From positions 186,001 through 250,000 of the forward strand of contig NZ_BDBM01000004.1 in NCBI RefSeq assembly GCF_001612985.1: a stretch of DNA of 64,000 nucleotides. Reading direction: 5' to 3'. This DNA comes from Nocardia gamkensis NBRC 108242. GTDB lineage: Bacteria; Actinomycetota; Actinomycetes; Mycobacteriales; Mycobacteriaceae. Positions 33,054-41,037 of the stretch are shown here, piece by piece. The position numbers were made by a program, and so were the translations under genes. The notes below the pieces were generated by a model, which made no database searches, had not been told where the DNA came from, and saw only the letters and a program-made list of their open reading frames with translations. Numbering within the stretch: position 1 is the first letter of the stretch; each line of letters begins with the position of its first letter.

Positions 33054-34304
33054 TCAGGCGCGGTCCACGGTGATGGTCATGCCCGCCGCGCGCAGCCGCT
33101 CGGTGAGCGCGTCGCCCATCGCGGCGGCGGGTGTGAGGATGCCCGCGAGCTCGGGTTGGTTGTCGGTGTCGAACGCCAGGCACAGGCCGCTCTGGCCGAG
33201 CAGCACCGCGGTGGCCTGGTAGCCGGGATCGCCGGTGCCGGAGAAGGTGGCCACGTACTTCGCGCCCGAGGTGGTGTGCGCGAACGTCTTCATGGTGAAC
33301 CAGCCGCTCTTGCGCGCCTTCTCGTCCGGCCCGGTGCCCGGCTTGGGCAGCACGCGGTCCAGCAGCTTGCGGCCCGCGGCGGCCCTCGACAGCAGCGCGC
33401 CCGCGGTCAGGCCCGCCACGATGCCGCCCGCCATGCCCGCCGCGACCAGCGGCGCCATCCGCGACCTTCCCGCGCTCATCACTTCGCGGTAGCGGAAGTT
33501 CTTGCCGTACACCCAGCCGAGCAGGCCGTTGGTGCGCCGCACGACCTTGGTGTTGTGCGCGGCCATGACGAACGTGCTCACCCACCCGTCCAGGCTCGGG
33601 TCGACGGCACTCGCCCGGGACAGCGCCTGATCGGACTGGCGGCCGACGTCGGGATCCATCGACTTGTCCGGGCTCAGCGAGTACGGGTGCGAGAGAACCT
33701 TGCCCTTGGCCGGATCGGCGGCGACCGCCTCCATCATGGCCCGGCCGGAATCGATGGTGCCGCCGCTGACGCCGCCCTTGAGCGAAGCCACCAGCGTGGT
33801 GTCGACGAGTTCGCCGGCGTTGTCCTCGACCGTGCGGCGGTAGAGCTGGTAGACGCTCAGATCGGACGGAATCGAATCGTAGCCGCACGAATTGACGATT
33901 TTCGCGCCCGTGGCGACGGCCTGTTCGTGATAGGCGTCGATGGCTTCGCGGATGAACAGCGGCTCACCGGTGAGGTCGGCGTAATGGGTGCCTGCCTTGG
34001 CGCACGCCGCCACCAGCGGCAACCCGTAGCGCAGGTACGGACCGACCGTCGTGACCACGACCTTGGTGCGCGCCGCCAGCTCGTCCAGTGCGGCCTGGTC
34101 TTTCGAGTCGGCCACCACCAGGCCCCAGCTCGCGGCCTTCGGGCCGAGGTCGTCGCGCACGGCGGTCAGCTTGTCCAGCGACCGTCCCGCCAGCGCGATC
34201 CGCGCGGACTCCGGGGCGGCCCCGGTGAGGTACTCCGCGGTCAGCTTGCCGACGAAACCGGTGGCGCCGAAGAGGACCAGGTCGTATTCCCGAGTGTCTG
34301 CCAT
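33054..34304 (-). CDS. Trans-acting enoyl reductase/saccharopine dehydrogenase-like
   Basis: 416-aa protein of the Rv2449c/Rv2953 family. The N-terminal Rossmann motif is LVLFGATGFVGKLTAEYL, and the conserved AGTHYADLTGEPLF block and INSCGYDSIPSD-like VNSCGYDSIPSD segment are present. In mycobacteria Rv2953 acts in trans as the enoyl reductase of a polyketide synthase. No PKS is in this window. It is cotranscribed with the methyltransferase downstream and follows the ABC1 kinase gene by about 37 nt. Confidence 0.85.
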   Translation of the reverse strand: MADTREYDLVLFGATGFVGKLTAEYLTGAAPESARIALAGRSLDKLTAVRDDLGPKAASWGLVVADSKDQAALDELAARTKVVVTTVGPYLRYGLPLVAACAKAGTHYADLTGEPLFIREAIDAYHEQAVATGAKIVNSCGYDSIPSDLSVYQLYRRTVEDNAGELVDTTLVASLKGGVSGGTIDSGRAMMEAVAADPAKGKVLSHPYSLSPDKSMDPDVGRQSDQALSRASAVDPSLDGWVSTFVMAAHNTKVVRRTNGLLGWVYGKNFRYREVMSAGRSRMAPLVAAGMAGGIVAGLTAGALLSRAAAGRKLLDRVLPKPGTGPDEKARKSGWFTMKTFAHTTSGAKYVATFSGTGDPGYQATAVLLGQSGLCLAFDTDNQPELAGILTPAAAMGDALTERLRAAGMTITVDRA

Positions 34305-34341
34305 GGGTCTTCCGTTCTGCGGTCGTGTCGCCGTTCGGCGG

Positions 34342-35754
34342 CTACTTCGTGGTCTTCTTGCGCGGCCGTTGCGGCGCTGCCTGCGGGCGGCCGTCGAGCC
34401 AGGCGTGATGGACGCGGCCGAGTTCGGTGGCCGGTGGTTCGTCGTAGAGCCATTCCCGGGCGATGCGATGCCAGTTCGCGGTGCAGCCGAGCTGGCCGAG
34501 CATGCCGAAGGTCAGGAAGTCGGCGCGGCGGGAGAAGAGATGTTCCGGCGGCAGGTTCTGCTGCTTCATCCCGGTGAACTCGCTGGCCCTCGGGTCCACC
34601 GCGAGCAGGAAGGCGCCGCTGGCCAGCTCCGGGGTGATGGTCAGTTCCTCGTCGACCAGACACCATTCCGAGGCGGCGAGCACGTATTCCAGGCACTCCT
34701 CGGCGCCGATCTCCTCCGGTGAATCGATGACGCCGCGCCGGATCATCAACTCGCGCAGATCTTCCGCGCGGTCTTCGGCGGCGGCGCGCAGACAGACCAG
34801 CTCGAACTGCACGTGCTCGGGATCCATCCGGTTGAACAGCCCGAAATCCAGGAACCCGACCCGGCCGTCGGCGGCCAGCAGCACGTTGCCCGGATGTGGG
34901 TCGCCGCAGAATTCGTTGAAGGTGAACAGCGACCCCATGTAGAACCGGTAGATGATCTCGCCGATCCGGTCGCGCTCCGCCTGGGGCAGCTGCCGGATCT
35001 CGTCGAAACCCTTGCCCTGCACGTACTCGGTGACCAGAACCCGCGTGGTGGAGAACTCCGGCAGCGAGCGCGGCACGATGACGAACGGGTGCTCGGCGTA
35101 GAGCTCGGCGATCTGCAACTGGGTGGCCGCCTCGGCCCGGTAGTCGAGTTCGGCCTCCATGTTCAGCCGCAGCTCGTCCAGTACCGCGGGCGTCACCCAC
35201 GGCATCGCGGACTGTAGTACGCGCCGGAACATCGCGAGATTCTTCAGGTCCGCGCGGACCGCGGCGTCGATGCCCGGGTACTGCACCTTCACCGCGACCT
35301 GCCGGCCGTCGTGTAGTCGCGCCCGGTACACCTGACCGATCGAGGCGGCGGCGACGGGCTCGGCGTCGAACTCGGCGAAGACGGCGTCCAGCGGCTTGCC
35401 GAAATCGTCCTCGATCACTTGGCGCATGGCCGCGAAGGACACCGTCGGGGCCGCGTTGCGCAGCACGGCCAGGCGTTTCTGGAACCGCTCGCGGTGGTCT
35501 TCGGGAACCAGGTCCAGATCGAGCACCGACATCATCTGGCCGAGCTTCATCGCGACGCCCTTCATGGTGCCGAGCACCATGACCACCTGCTCGGTGGTGC
35601 GGATCATGGATTCCTCGGCCATCTTCGCCCGGACGGCCTCGGATCTGCCCCGCATGGTCAACCGCGTGCGCTGGGTGCGAAGCACCGAACTGGCTGCCAC
35701 CGCACCCAGCTTGGTGCCACGAGCAAGCCGAGAGGTCGGTACTTGCTTCGCCAT
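34342..35754 (-). CDS. ABC1/UbiB family atypical kinase
   Basis: 470-aa AarF/UbiB/ADCK-type protein. The family motifs are in order: GVAMKLGQMMSV (KxGQ), AAASIGQVYRA (Ala-rich loop), VAVKVQYPG (ATP Lys), NEFCGDPHPGNVL (catalytic loop) and GFLDFGLF (metal Asp). The C-terminus is basic (RPRKKTTK). These proteins support isoprenoid-quinone or lipid metabolism; the actinobacterial substrate is unknown. The ATG at 35754 follows GGAGG closely; the frame is open upstream but without similarity. Confidence 0.9.
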   Translation of the reverse strand: MAKQVPTSRLARGTKLGAVAASSVLRTQRTRLTMRGRSEAVRAKMAEESMIRTTEQVVMVLGTMKGVAMKLGQMMSVLDLDLVPEDHRERFQKRLAVLRNAAPTVSFAAMRQVIEDDFGKPLDAVFAEFDAEPVAAASIGQVYRARLHDGRQVAVKVQYPGIDAAVRADLKNLAMFRRVLQSAMPWVTPAVLDELRLNMEAELDYRAEAATQLQIAELYAEHPFVIVPRSLPEFSTTRVLVTEYVQGKGFDEIRQLPQAERDRIGEIIYRFYMGSLFTFNEFCGDPHPGNVLLAADGRVGFLDFGLFNRMDPEHVQFELVCLRAAAEDRAEDLRELMIRRGVIDSPEEIGAEECLEYVLAASEWCLVDEELTITPELASGAFLLAVDPRASEFTGMKQQNLPPEHLFSRRADFLTFGMLGQLGCTANWHRIAREWLYDEPPATELGRVHHAWLDGRPQAAPQRPRKKTTK

Positions 35755-35975
35755 CGAGGTACCTCCGTTGGTGCCGCGGTCGGAGCGACGGACCCGCAGG
35801 CGGCAGCGTGCGGGCCGTCGTGTCCCGCGCGGACCGCCGTCGAGTACGGCGCCGGCGGTGACGCAGCGCACTCGGCGCACCGCTCGGGTTCAGACTAGCC
35901 AAGGTTCCGGCAAAGTCGACAGTGCCGGTGAACTTCAGCAAGCGGTCCAGCTAGCACCTGGGCCGACGGCCCGAG

Positions 35976-36659
35976 TTAGTCCTGCGCGGGCGCCTCGGGG
36001 GTGGGCAGCACATGCTGCTGCGCGTTGAACGTCGCGGGTGAGCCGCCCGCGCGGGCCATGCCCTCGATGGCGCTCCAGGCCAGCATGGTGAGGTAGTCGA
36101 TCACGTCCTCACGGGACAGCGACTTGTTGGTGGTCCACCAGTGCGTCGCCAGCTGAATGCCGCCGACCAGCACGTACGACGCCAGTGCGGCGCCCTCGGT
36201 CGCCACGCCCCGCTCCCCGGCGCGCTCGGTGATGACAGCACACACCACCTCGGCGAACAGCTTCTCGAACTCGGCGAGCGAGGACTGGTCGGCCGAGCCG
36301 TTGCCCATGATGAACCGGTAGACCTCCGGGTCCTCGTCCACCGTCCCGACGTATTCGGCGAGCGCCGAGCGCACCAGCTGGTACTCGTCGGCGTCCAGGC
36401 TGATCGCGCCGTACACCCGCGGCATCAGCGTGGTCTCGATGAACCGCTGCATGGTCGCGTGGACCAGGTCGTTCTTGTCGGAGAAGTAGCGGTAGAGCAC
36501 GGTCTTGGAGACGCCGATCTCCGCGGCGATCTCGTCCATGCCCGCGTTGCTGCCGCGGGCGCGCACCGCGGCGAGGGTTCCGTCGACGAGTTCCTCGCGG
36601 CGGTCGATCTTGTGTTGCCGCCACCGGCGCTTGCGGCCATCCATCCGGCCGCCGCGCAC
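35976..36659 (-). CDS. TetR family regulator (Rv0472c-like)
   Basis: 227-aa TetR protein with basic N-terminus (RKRRWRQHKIDRREE), HTH MDEIAAEIGVSKTVLYRYFSDKNDL, and a ligand domain ending in a Gln/Pro-rich tail. It is divergent from the DUF445 gene, matching Rv0472c/Rv0473. GTG 36659 and ATG 36644 are both possible starts; conserved sequence begins around the basic stretch. This gene marks the left edge of the segment collinear with M. tuberculosis. Confidence 0.86.
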   Translation of the reverse strand: MRGGRMDGRKRRWRQHKIDRREELVDGTLAAVRARGSNAGMDEIAAEIGVSKTVLYRYFSDKNDLVHATMQRFIETTLMPRVYGAISLDADEYQLVRSALAEYVGTVDEDPEVYRFIMGNGSADQSSLAEFEKLFAEVVCAVITERAGERGVATEGAALASYVLVGGIQLATHWWTTNKSLSREDVIDYLTMLAWSAIEGMARAGGSPATFNAQQHVLPTPEAPAQD

Positions 36660-36867
36660 CGCCGACGGTCGCTCGTCGACATCGACAAGGTCTTCGGTGG
36701 ACAGCGTGGGCTCCCTCGTTCGTATGGGCTCGGTGGCTCCAGCTTAGGTCCCCGCTACCCGTGATATGCGCTTTTGAGCCCGGATGCGGTAGGAACCACA
36801 GCTTCGGCCGCGTCCGGCGTGTCCACATCGCGCTCGGCCGCTCGCCCACTTCGCCGCGCACAGCAGA

Positions 36868-38211
36868 ATGGGAGGCATGGAGAAAGCTCCCGGCAACACC
36901 GCGGTGGCGGATGCCCCCGCCGGGCCTGCCGCCGCGCCCTTCGGCCTAGCCGCCGTACTCGACGAGGCGGCCAAGCGTCGTGACCTCTGGCGGATGAAGG
37001 CGTTCGCCACCGGCCTGCTCGCCTTGGCCACCGCGATCTATCTGTTCTGCCGCTGGACCGAATCGCGGGGGGCGGGTGGCGACTGGGTCGGCTACCTGCG
37101 GGCCGCGTCGGAGGCGGGCATGGTCGGCGCGCTGGCGGACTGGTTCGCGGTGACCGCCCTGTTCCGTCATCCACTCGGCCTGCCGATTCCGCACACGGCG
37201 ATCATCCGGCGCAAGAAAGACCAGCTCGGCGCCAGCCTCGGTAGCTTCGTCGGCACGAACTTCCTGGCCCCGGAGGTGGTGTCGGCGAAGGTGAACTCGG
37301 CACAGGTCTCCTGGCGGGTCGGGCGCTGGATGGCCGATCCCGGTCATGCCGCTCGCGTGGCGCAGGAGAGTTCGACGATCCTGCGGGCCGTCGTCGGCGT
37401 GCTGCGCGACGAGGACGTGGAGCAGGTCATCGACAACACCATCGTCAAGCGGATCGCCGAGCCGCTGTGGGGTCCGCCGATCGGGCGGGTGCTCGCCGAA
37501 CTGCTCGCCGACAACCGGCAGCAGGCGCTGCTGGATCTGCTCGCCGAGCGCGCGCACCAATGGGCGCTGGGCTCACAGGAGACGATCGATCGGATCGTGC
37601 TGCGGGACGCGCCGCAATGGGCGCCGAAATTCGTCAACATCCTGCTTTCCGAACGGATCTACCGGGAACTGGTCGAGTTCACCTGGAAGATCCGCTCCGA
37701 CCCGGAGCACGAAGTCCGCCTCGCCGCGAATCGGTTCCTGGAGGAATTCGCCGAGGACCTGCAGAACGACGACGCCATGATCAAGAAGGCGGAGCGCATC
37801 AAGGCGCAGATCATGGGCAGAGAGGAAATCACCGGACTCGCCTCGGCCACCTGGCGCGCGGCGAAGCGGCTGATCCTGGAGTCCGCCGACGATCCGCGCA
37901 GCACGCTGCGGCGCAAGGTCGCCGAGAACGTGCAACAGCTCGGCGAGCGATTGCGCGACGACGCGGACATGCGCGCCAACGTGGACGGCTGGATCGACCG
38001 CGGCGCGCGCTACTTGGTGGAAAACTATGCCGGTGAGATCAGCACCCTGGTCACCGACACGGTTGCCAGGTGGGATGCCGAAGAGGCGAGCAAGAAGATC
38101 GAATTGCAGGTCGGCCGGGATCTGCAATTCATCCGCATCAACGGAACCGTCGTCGGTTCGCTTGCCGGACTGGCGATCTACACGATTTCCCATTTGATGT
38201 TCGGCGGTTGA
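36868..38211 (+). CDS. DUF445 family membrane protein (Rv0473-like)
   Basis: 447-aa DUF445 protein. One transmembrane helix lies near residues 45-62 (FATGLLALATAIYLF) and one at the extreme C-terminus (GSLAGLAIYTISHLMF). The conserved AASEAGMVGALADWFAVTALFRHPLG follows the first helix, and a long helical middle region lies between the membrane anchors. Function is unknown across bacteria; an envelope-spanning or coiled scaffold is suggested. Start is ATG 36868 or ATG 36877. Confidence 0.85.
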   Translation: MGGMEKAPGNTAVADAPAGPAAAPFGLAAVLDEAAKRRDLWRMKAFATGLLALATAIYLFCRWTESRGAGGDWVGYLRAASEAGMVGALADWFAVTALFRHPLGLPIPHTAIIRRKKDQLGASLGSFVGTNFLAPEVVSAKVNSAQVSWRVGRWMADPGHAARVAQESSTILRAVVGVLRDEDVEQVIDNTIVKRIAEPLWGPPIGRVLAELLADNRQQALLDLLAERAHQWALGSQETIDRIVLRDAPQWAPKFVNILLSERIYRELVEFTWKIRSDPEHEVRLAANRFLEEFAEDLQNDDAMIKKAERIKAQIMGREEITGLASATWRAAKRLILESADDPRSTLRRKVAENVQQLGERLRDDADMRANVDGWIDRGARYLVENYAGEISTLVTDTVARWDAEEASKKIELQVGRDLQFIRINGTVVGSLAGLAIYTISHLMFGG

Positions 38212-38254
38212 GCCGCGGCACGCGGACCGTTTGCCCGAACACTGCTAGCAGACT

Positions 38255-38270
38255 GCTTGCAATAGCTAGC
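38255..38270. promoter_or_regulatory. GCTTGC...TAGC regulatory motif, copy 1
   Basis: GCTTGCAATAGCTAGC lies immediately upstream of the XRE gene. It differs at only two positions from a 16-bp inverted repeat 1.65 kb downstream. A TGCTAGCA palindrome sits 5 nt before it. It overlaps the putative -35 element, as expected for autoregulation. Confidence 0.5.
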
Positions 38271-38285
38271 ACCCTGTCCTAGAAT
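38257..38285 (+). promoter_or_regulatory. Putative sigma-A-like promoter of the XRE-hbhA operon
   Basis: TTGCAA (38257-38262), a 17-nt spacer and TAGAAT (38280-38285), 30 nt before the XRE ATG. The -35 lies within the repeated GCTTGC motif. Confidence 0.5.
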
Positions 38286-38315
38286 CGAACTCGTACAACC
38301 GCCAGAAGGTGAGTG

Positions 38316-38822
38316 ATGGCAGACCAGCCCGAGGTTTCCGCCGAGTACACCGACAGATCGGACGAGCACTCGTCCGGCGTCGGCGAACGAGGGGGACGCG
38401 TCGTCAACGCGGCGCACGACATCGGAGGCTTCATCAGGGCGCAGCGAGAAGCCGCGCAAGTCTCGCTGCGTCAGCTCGCCCAGCTGGCGGGGGTGAGCAA
38501 TCCGTACCTCAGCCAGATCGAGCGCGGACTGCGTAATCCGTCCGCCGAGGTGCTCACGCAGATCGCGAAAGCGCTGCGGGTCTCCTCGGAGGTCTTGTAC
38601 GTACGGGCCGGCTATCTCGAGCAGCGGCCGCACAGTCCGGTCCGGGATGCCCTGCTCGCCGACACGTCTATCAGTGAGCGGCAGAAGCAGGTGCTGCTGG
38701 ACATCTATGAATCGTTTCGCCGGGAAAACGGAGGAAACGAGGCAGGGGGGGACGTATGGGACAGCGACGTTCCGCGCACGACAACCGACACTCCGCCACG
38801 CCAGGAGAACGAAACACCATGA
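38316..38822 (+). CDS. XRE family regulator (Rv0474-like)
   Basis: 168-aa protein with a Cro/C1-type HTH at residues 37-90 (LRQLAQLAGVSNPYLSQIER, then GLRNPSAEVLTQIAKAL) and a polar C-terminal tail. It matches Rv0474, located just before hbhA in mycobacteria. The ATG has an AAGGTGAG site. Its TGA overlaps the hbhA ATG, so the two are translationally coupled. A GCTTGC-type motif overlapping its promoter suggests autoregulation. Confidence 0.88.
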   Translation: MADQPEVSAEYTDRSDEHSSGVGERGGRVVNAAHDIGGFIRAQREAAQVSLRQLAQLAGVSNPYLSQIERGLRNPSAEVLTQIAKALRVSSEVLYVRAGYLEQRPHSPVRDALLADTSISERQKQVLLDIYESFRRENGGNEAGGDVWDSDVPRTTTDTPPRQENETP

Positions 38823-39505
38823 CCGAGAAGAACGCCACCGTCACCAAGCCCTTGCTCGCCACCGTCGGTGCGGGTGACGCCCTCTACGCCGCCGTCAACG
38901 ACGTGGTCGCGCAGGTGCGCGAACGCGCGGTCACCACCGATGTGCAGGCCCGGGTCGAGGAGGCGCGCGAGCGCTTCGCCACCGTCCCCGCCGACGTCCA
39001 AGCGCAGTTCGAGTCGCTGCGCGAGCGGCTGTCCGGACTGCCGTCGGAGCTGCCGGAGGACCTCGCCGAGCTGCGCGAGAAGTTCACCGCCGACGAGCTG
39101 CGCACGCTGGCCGAGAAGTACTACCGGCAGGCGCTGGACCTCTACGCCGATCTCGCCGTCCGCGGTGAGGAGGCCATCGAGCGGCTGCGCGCCAACCACT
39201 TGGTCGAGGAGCGGATCGGCAAGGTCGAGACCATCTACGGCGACGCGGTGAGCCGCGCCGAGGACGTGTTCGGGCGCGTCAATGGGCTGCTCGGCCGCCC
39301 GGCCAAGGTCGAGGACGCCGAGGACGCGCCGGTGGCCGAGCCCGCGCCGGTCGTCGAGGCCGAGGTCGTCGAGGTGACCACCGAGGCCACCCCGGCTCCG
39401 GTGACGAACGGTGCGCCGAAGAAGGCTCCGGCCAAGAAGGCGACCACCCCCGCCGCCGCGGCCAAGAAGGCTCCGGCGAAGAAGGCCGCTCCCAAGAAGG
39501 CCTGA
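38819..39505 (+). CDS. hbhA: Heparin-binding hemagglutinin-like protein
   Basis: 228-aa HbhA homologue. An N-terminal region is followed by a long helical/coiled-coil segment (residues 30-150; YAAVNDVVAQVRERAV, ESLRERLSGLPSELPED) and a C-terminal Lys-Ala-Pro tail with KKAPAKKA-type repeats. In mycobacteria that tail binds heparan sulfate and HbhA mediates adhesion and lipid association. There is no signal peptide, as in mycobacterial HbhA. AGGAG lies 11 nt before the ATG. A strong terminator follows. Confidence 0.9.
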   Translation: MTEKNATVTKPLLATVGAGDALYAAVNDVVAQVRERAVTTDVQARVEEARERFATVPADVQAQFESLRERLSGLPSELPEDLAELREKFTADELRTLAEKYYRQALDLYADLAVRGEEAIERLRANHLVEERIGKVETIYGDAVSRAEDVFGRVNGLLGRPAKVEDAEDAPVAEPAPVVEAEVVEVTTEATPAPVTNGAPKKAPAKKATTPAAAAKKAPAKKAAPKKA

Positions 39506-39530
39506 CCACCCGCAGCCGAAGCTGTCCGAC

Positions 39531-39559
39531 GCCCCCGCGCACCCCTGGTGCGCGGGGGC
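39531..39559 (+). terminator. Strong terminator after hbhA
   Basis: Perfect 13-bp stem GCCCCCGCGCACC/GGTGCGCGGGGGC with a 3-nt loop, followed by GTTGCTTCT. It separates hbhA from the DUF2516 gene. Confidence 0.85.
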
Positions 39560-39586
39560 GTTGCTTCTATGATGGGTGGGGTGAAT

Positions 39587-39877
39587 ATGGTGCACGGATT
39601 GACCGGGATGATCCTGCTGGTGTTGTGGCTGGCGGCGCTCGGTGCGACGATTTTCGCGCTGATCCACGCCGTTCGTCAGCGTCCGGACGCGTTTACCGCG
39701 GTAGACAAGCTGACCAAGCCGATCTGGCTGGCGATTCTCGGGGCGGCCGTGCTCGTGCTCCTCCTCTCGCCCGCGGGTCTGGGCCTGCTTTCCTTCGCGG
39801 CGATCATCGCCACCGGCATCTACTTGGCCGACGTCCGGCCCAAGGTCGACGAGGTGCAGCGGGGTCCACGCTGGTGA
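39587..39877 (+). CDS. DUF2516 membrane protein (Rv0476-like)
   Basis: 96-aa membrane protein with two to three hydrophobic segments (MILLVLWLAALGATIFALI; IWLAILGAAVLVLLL; then LGLLSFAAIIATGIYLADVRP). It matches the DUF2516 family and the position of Rv0476 after hbhA. The ATG at 39587 has GGTGGGG five nucleotides upstream; ATG 39569 or 39572 would lengthen the N-terminus but lie next to the terminator. Function unknown. Confidence 0.8.
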   Translation: MVHGLTGMILLVLWLAALGATIFALIHAVRQRPDAFTAVDKLTKPIWLAILGAAVLVLLLSPAGLGLLSFAAIIATGIYLADVRPKVDEVQRGPRW

Positions 39878-39904
39878 GAGCGGAGATCGCCGACGGGTAA
39901 GGGT

Positions 39905-39920
39905 GCTTGCACTAGCAAGC
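39905..39920. promoter_or_regulatory. GCTTGC...GCAAGC regulatory motif, copy 2
   Basis: GCTTGC-ACTA-GCAAGC, a 6+4+6 inverted repeat. It differs by two bases from the motif over the XRE promoter, so it may be a second target of the XRE protein, here upstream of the alpha/beta hydrolase gene. Confidence 0.5.
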
Positions 39921-39933
39921 GGTGCGAATCGGG

Positions 39934-39954
39934 GTTACTGTATCTATCAGTAAC
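39934..39954. promoter_or_regulatory. GTTACTG/CAGTAAC operator-like palindrome
   Basis: Perfect 7-bp inverted repeat around a 7-nt AT-rich centre (TATCTAT), 15 nt before the hydrolase ATG and just upstream of its AAAGGAG site. It resembles a repressor operator; no regulator is encoded next to it. Confidence 0.55.
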
Positions 39955-39969
39955 ACAAAGGAGTGTCCG

Positions 39970-41013
39970 ATGCGTGCCATGCTGCCGACCGCGTTGACGA
40001 GCTTCCCGGGGCTGCTCCGGAGCTTGCGCGACGCGCACAGCGCCGACTTGCGTTCCCGTACCTACCGGATCGCGGCGTTCAACCCGCCGGCCGTGCCCCA
40101 CGAGGTGATCCCGGTCCGCGCCGGGGACGGAGCCCGGCTGCGCGTCCATGCCTACGGTTCGTCGGACAAGCCGGTCATCGTGCTCGTGCACGGGTGGACC
40201 TGCTGCCTCGAATACTGGAATCCGCAGATCAACGCGTTCGCGGGCGAGTACCGAGTGATCGCCTACGACCAGCGCGGCCACGGCGAGAGTGAATACGGGT
40301 CGAGCGAGTTGAGCATGGACCTGCTGGCCGACGACTTGGCCGCGGTGCTCGACGCGGCGCTCGCGCCCGGACGGCGTGCCGTGCTGGTGGGGCACAGTCT
40401 CGGCGGCATGACGTTGCAGGCCTGGGCGGGACGCTACCCCGAGCGGGTCGCGCGCCAGGCGCAGGCGGTGCTGCTGACCAATACCGCGGCCGATCGGCTG
40501 ATCCTGGAGACCACGGTGGTGCCGCTGCTGAACCGGCCGTGGCGGATGCTGCAATTGAAGGTGCCGCTGCCGTTCCTGTTCGGCAGGCTGGGGCTCGGTG
40601 CCCCGATGGTCTTCCCGCCCATCGCGCCGGTGCGCTGGCTGTTCGCGCGCCAGATCCTCAGCACCGCGGCCAAGGGCGAGCTGCTCGACTTCAGCATGGC
40701 CATCGTGCGGTCCTGCCCGGCCCGGGTGCGTTCCAGGTTCGGTTTCCTGCTCGCCACGATGGATGTGGGGGAGTCGGCGCGCAATCTCGTGGTCCCCACG
40801 ACGGTGCTCTCCGGACAATTCGACGACATGACGCCGCCGGTCCACTCCGAGCGGATCGTCGAGCTGCTGCGGGAGACCGGCAGCCTCGTGCGTTACCAGA
40901 TGCTGCCGACCGGCCATCTCGGCAATGTCGAGGCCTACGAGCGGTTCAACGAGGAACTCGGGCGCCTGCTCGCCGAGGTGGGCAAGCGCGCCCGCGCCGA
41001 CCTCGCGGGCTGA
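39970..41013 (+). CDS. Alpha/beta hydrolase
   Basis: 347-aa alpha/beta hydrolase. The oxyanion motif is VLVHGWTCCLEYW, the nucleophile elbow GHSLGG (near residue 145), Asp in LSGQFDDMTPP and His in LPTGHLGN. A lid insertion with LLNRPWRMLQLKVPLPFLFG follows the elbow. The ATG is preceded by AAAGGAG. Substrate unknown; a lipid or ester is likely. It stands between DUF2516 and purU and is preceded by two palindromic sites, so it appears to be separately and tightly controlled. Confidence 0.85.
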   Translation: MRAMLPTALTSFPGLLRSLRDAHSADLRSRTYRIAAFNPPAVPHEVIPVRAGDGARLRVHAYGSSDKPVIVLVHGWTCCLEYWNPQINAFAGEYRVIAYDQRGHGESEYGSSELSMDLLADDLAAVLDAALAPGRRAVLVGHSLGGMTLQAWAGRYPERVARQAQAVLLTNTAADRLILETTVVPLLNRPWRMLQLKVPLPFLFGRLGLGAPMVFPPIAPVRWLFARQILSTAAKGELLDFSMAIVRSCPARVRSRFGFLLATMDVGESARNLVVPTTVLSGQFDDMTPPVHSERIVELLRETGSLVRYQMLPTGHLGNVEAYERFNEELGRLLAEVGKRARADLAG

Positions 41014-41018
41014 CGCGC

Positions 41019-41037
41019 CGGGGCGGCGTTCGCCCCG
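41019..41037. terminator. Short hairpin between convergent hydrolase and purU
   Basis: CGGGGCG/CGCCCCG 7-bp perfect stem with a GCGTT loop, in the 24-nt space between two convergent stop codons. Confidence 0.45.

Noticed and set aside
34342..35880. A longer start for the ABC1 kinase, 42 codons upstream.
   Set aside because: The extension is Arg-rich without similarity, while ATG 35754 has GGAGG at a suitable distance.
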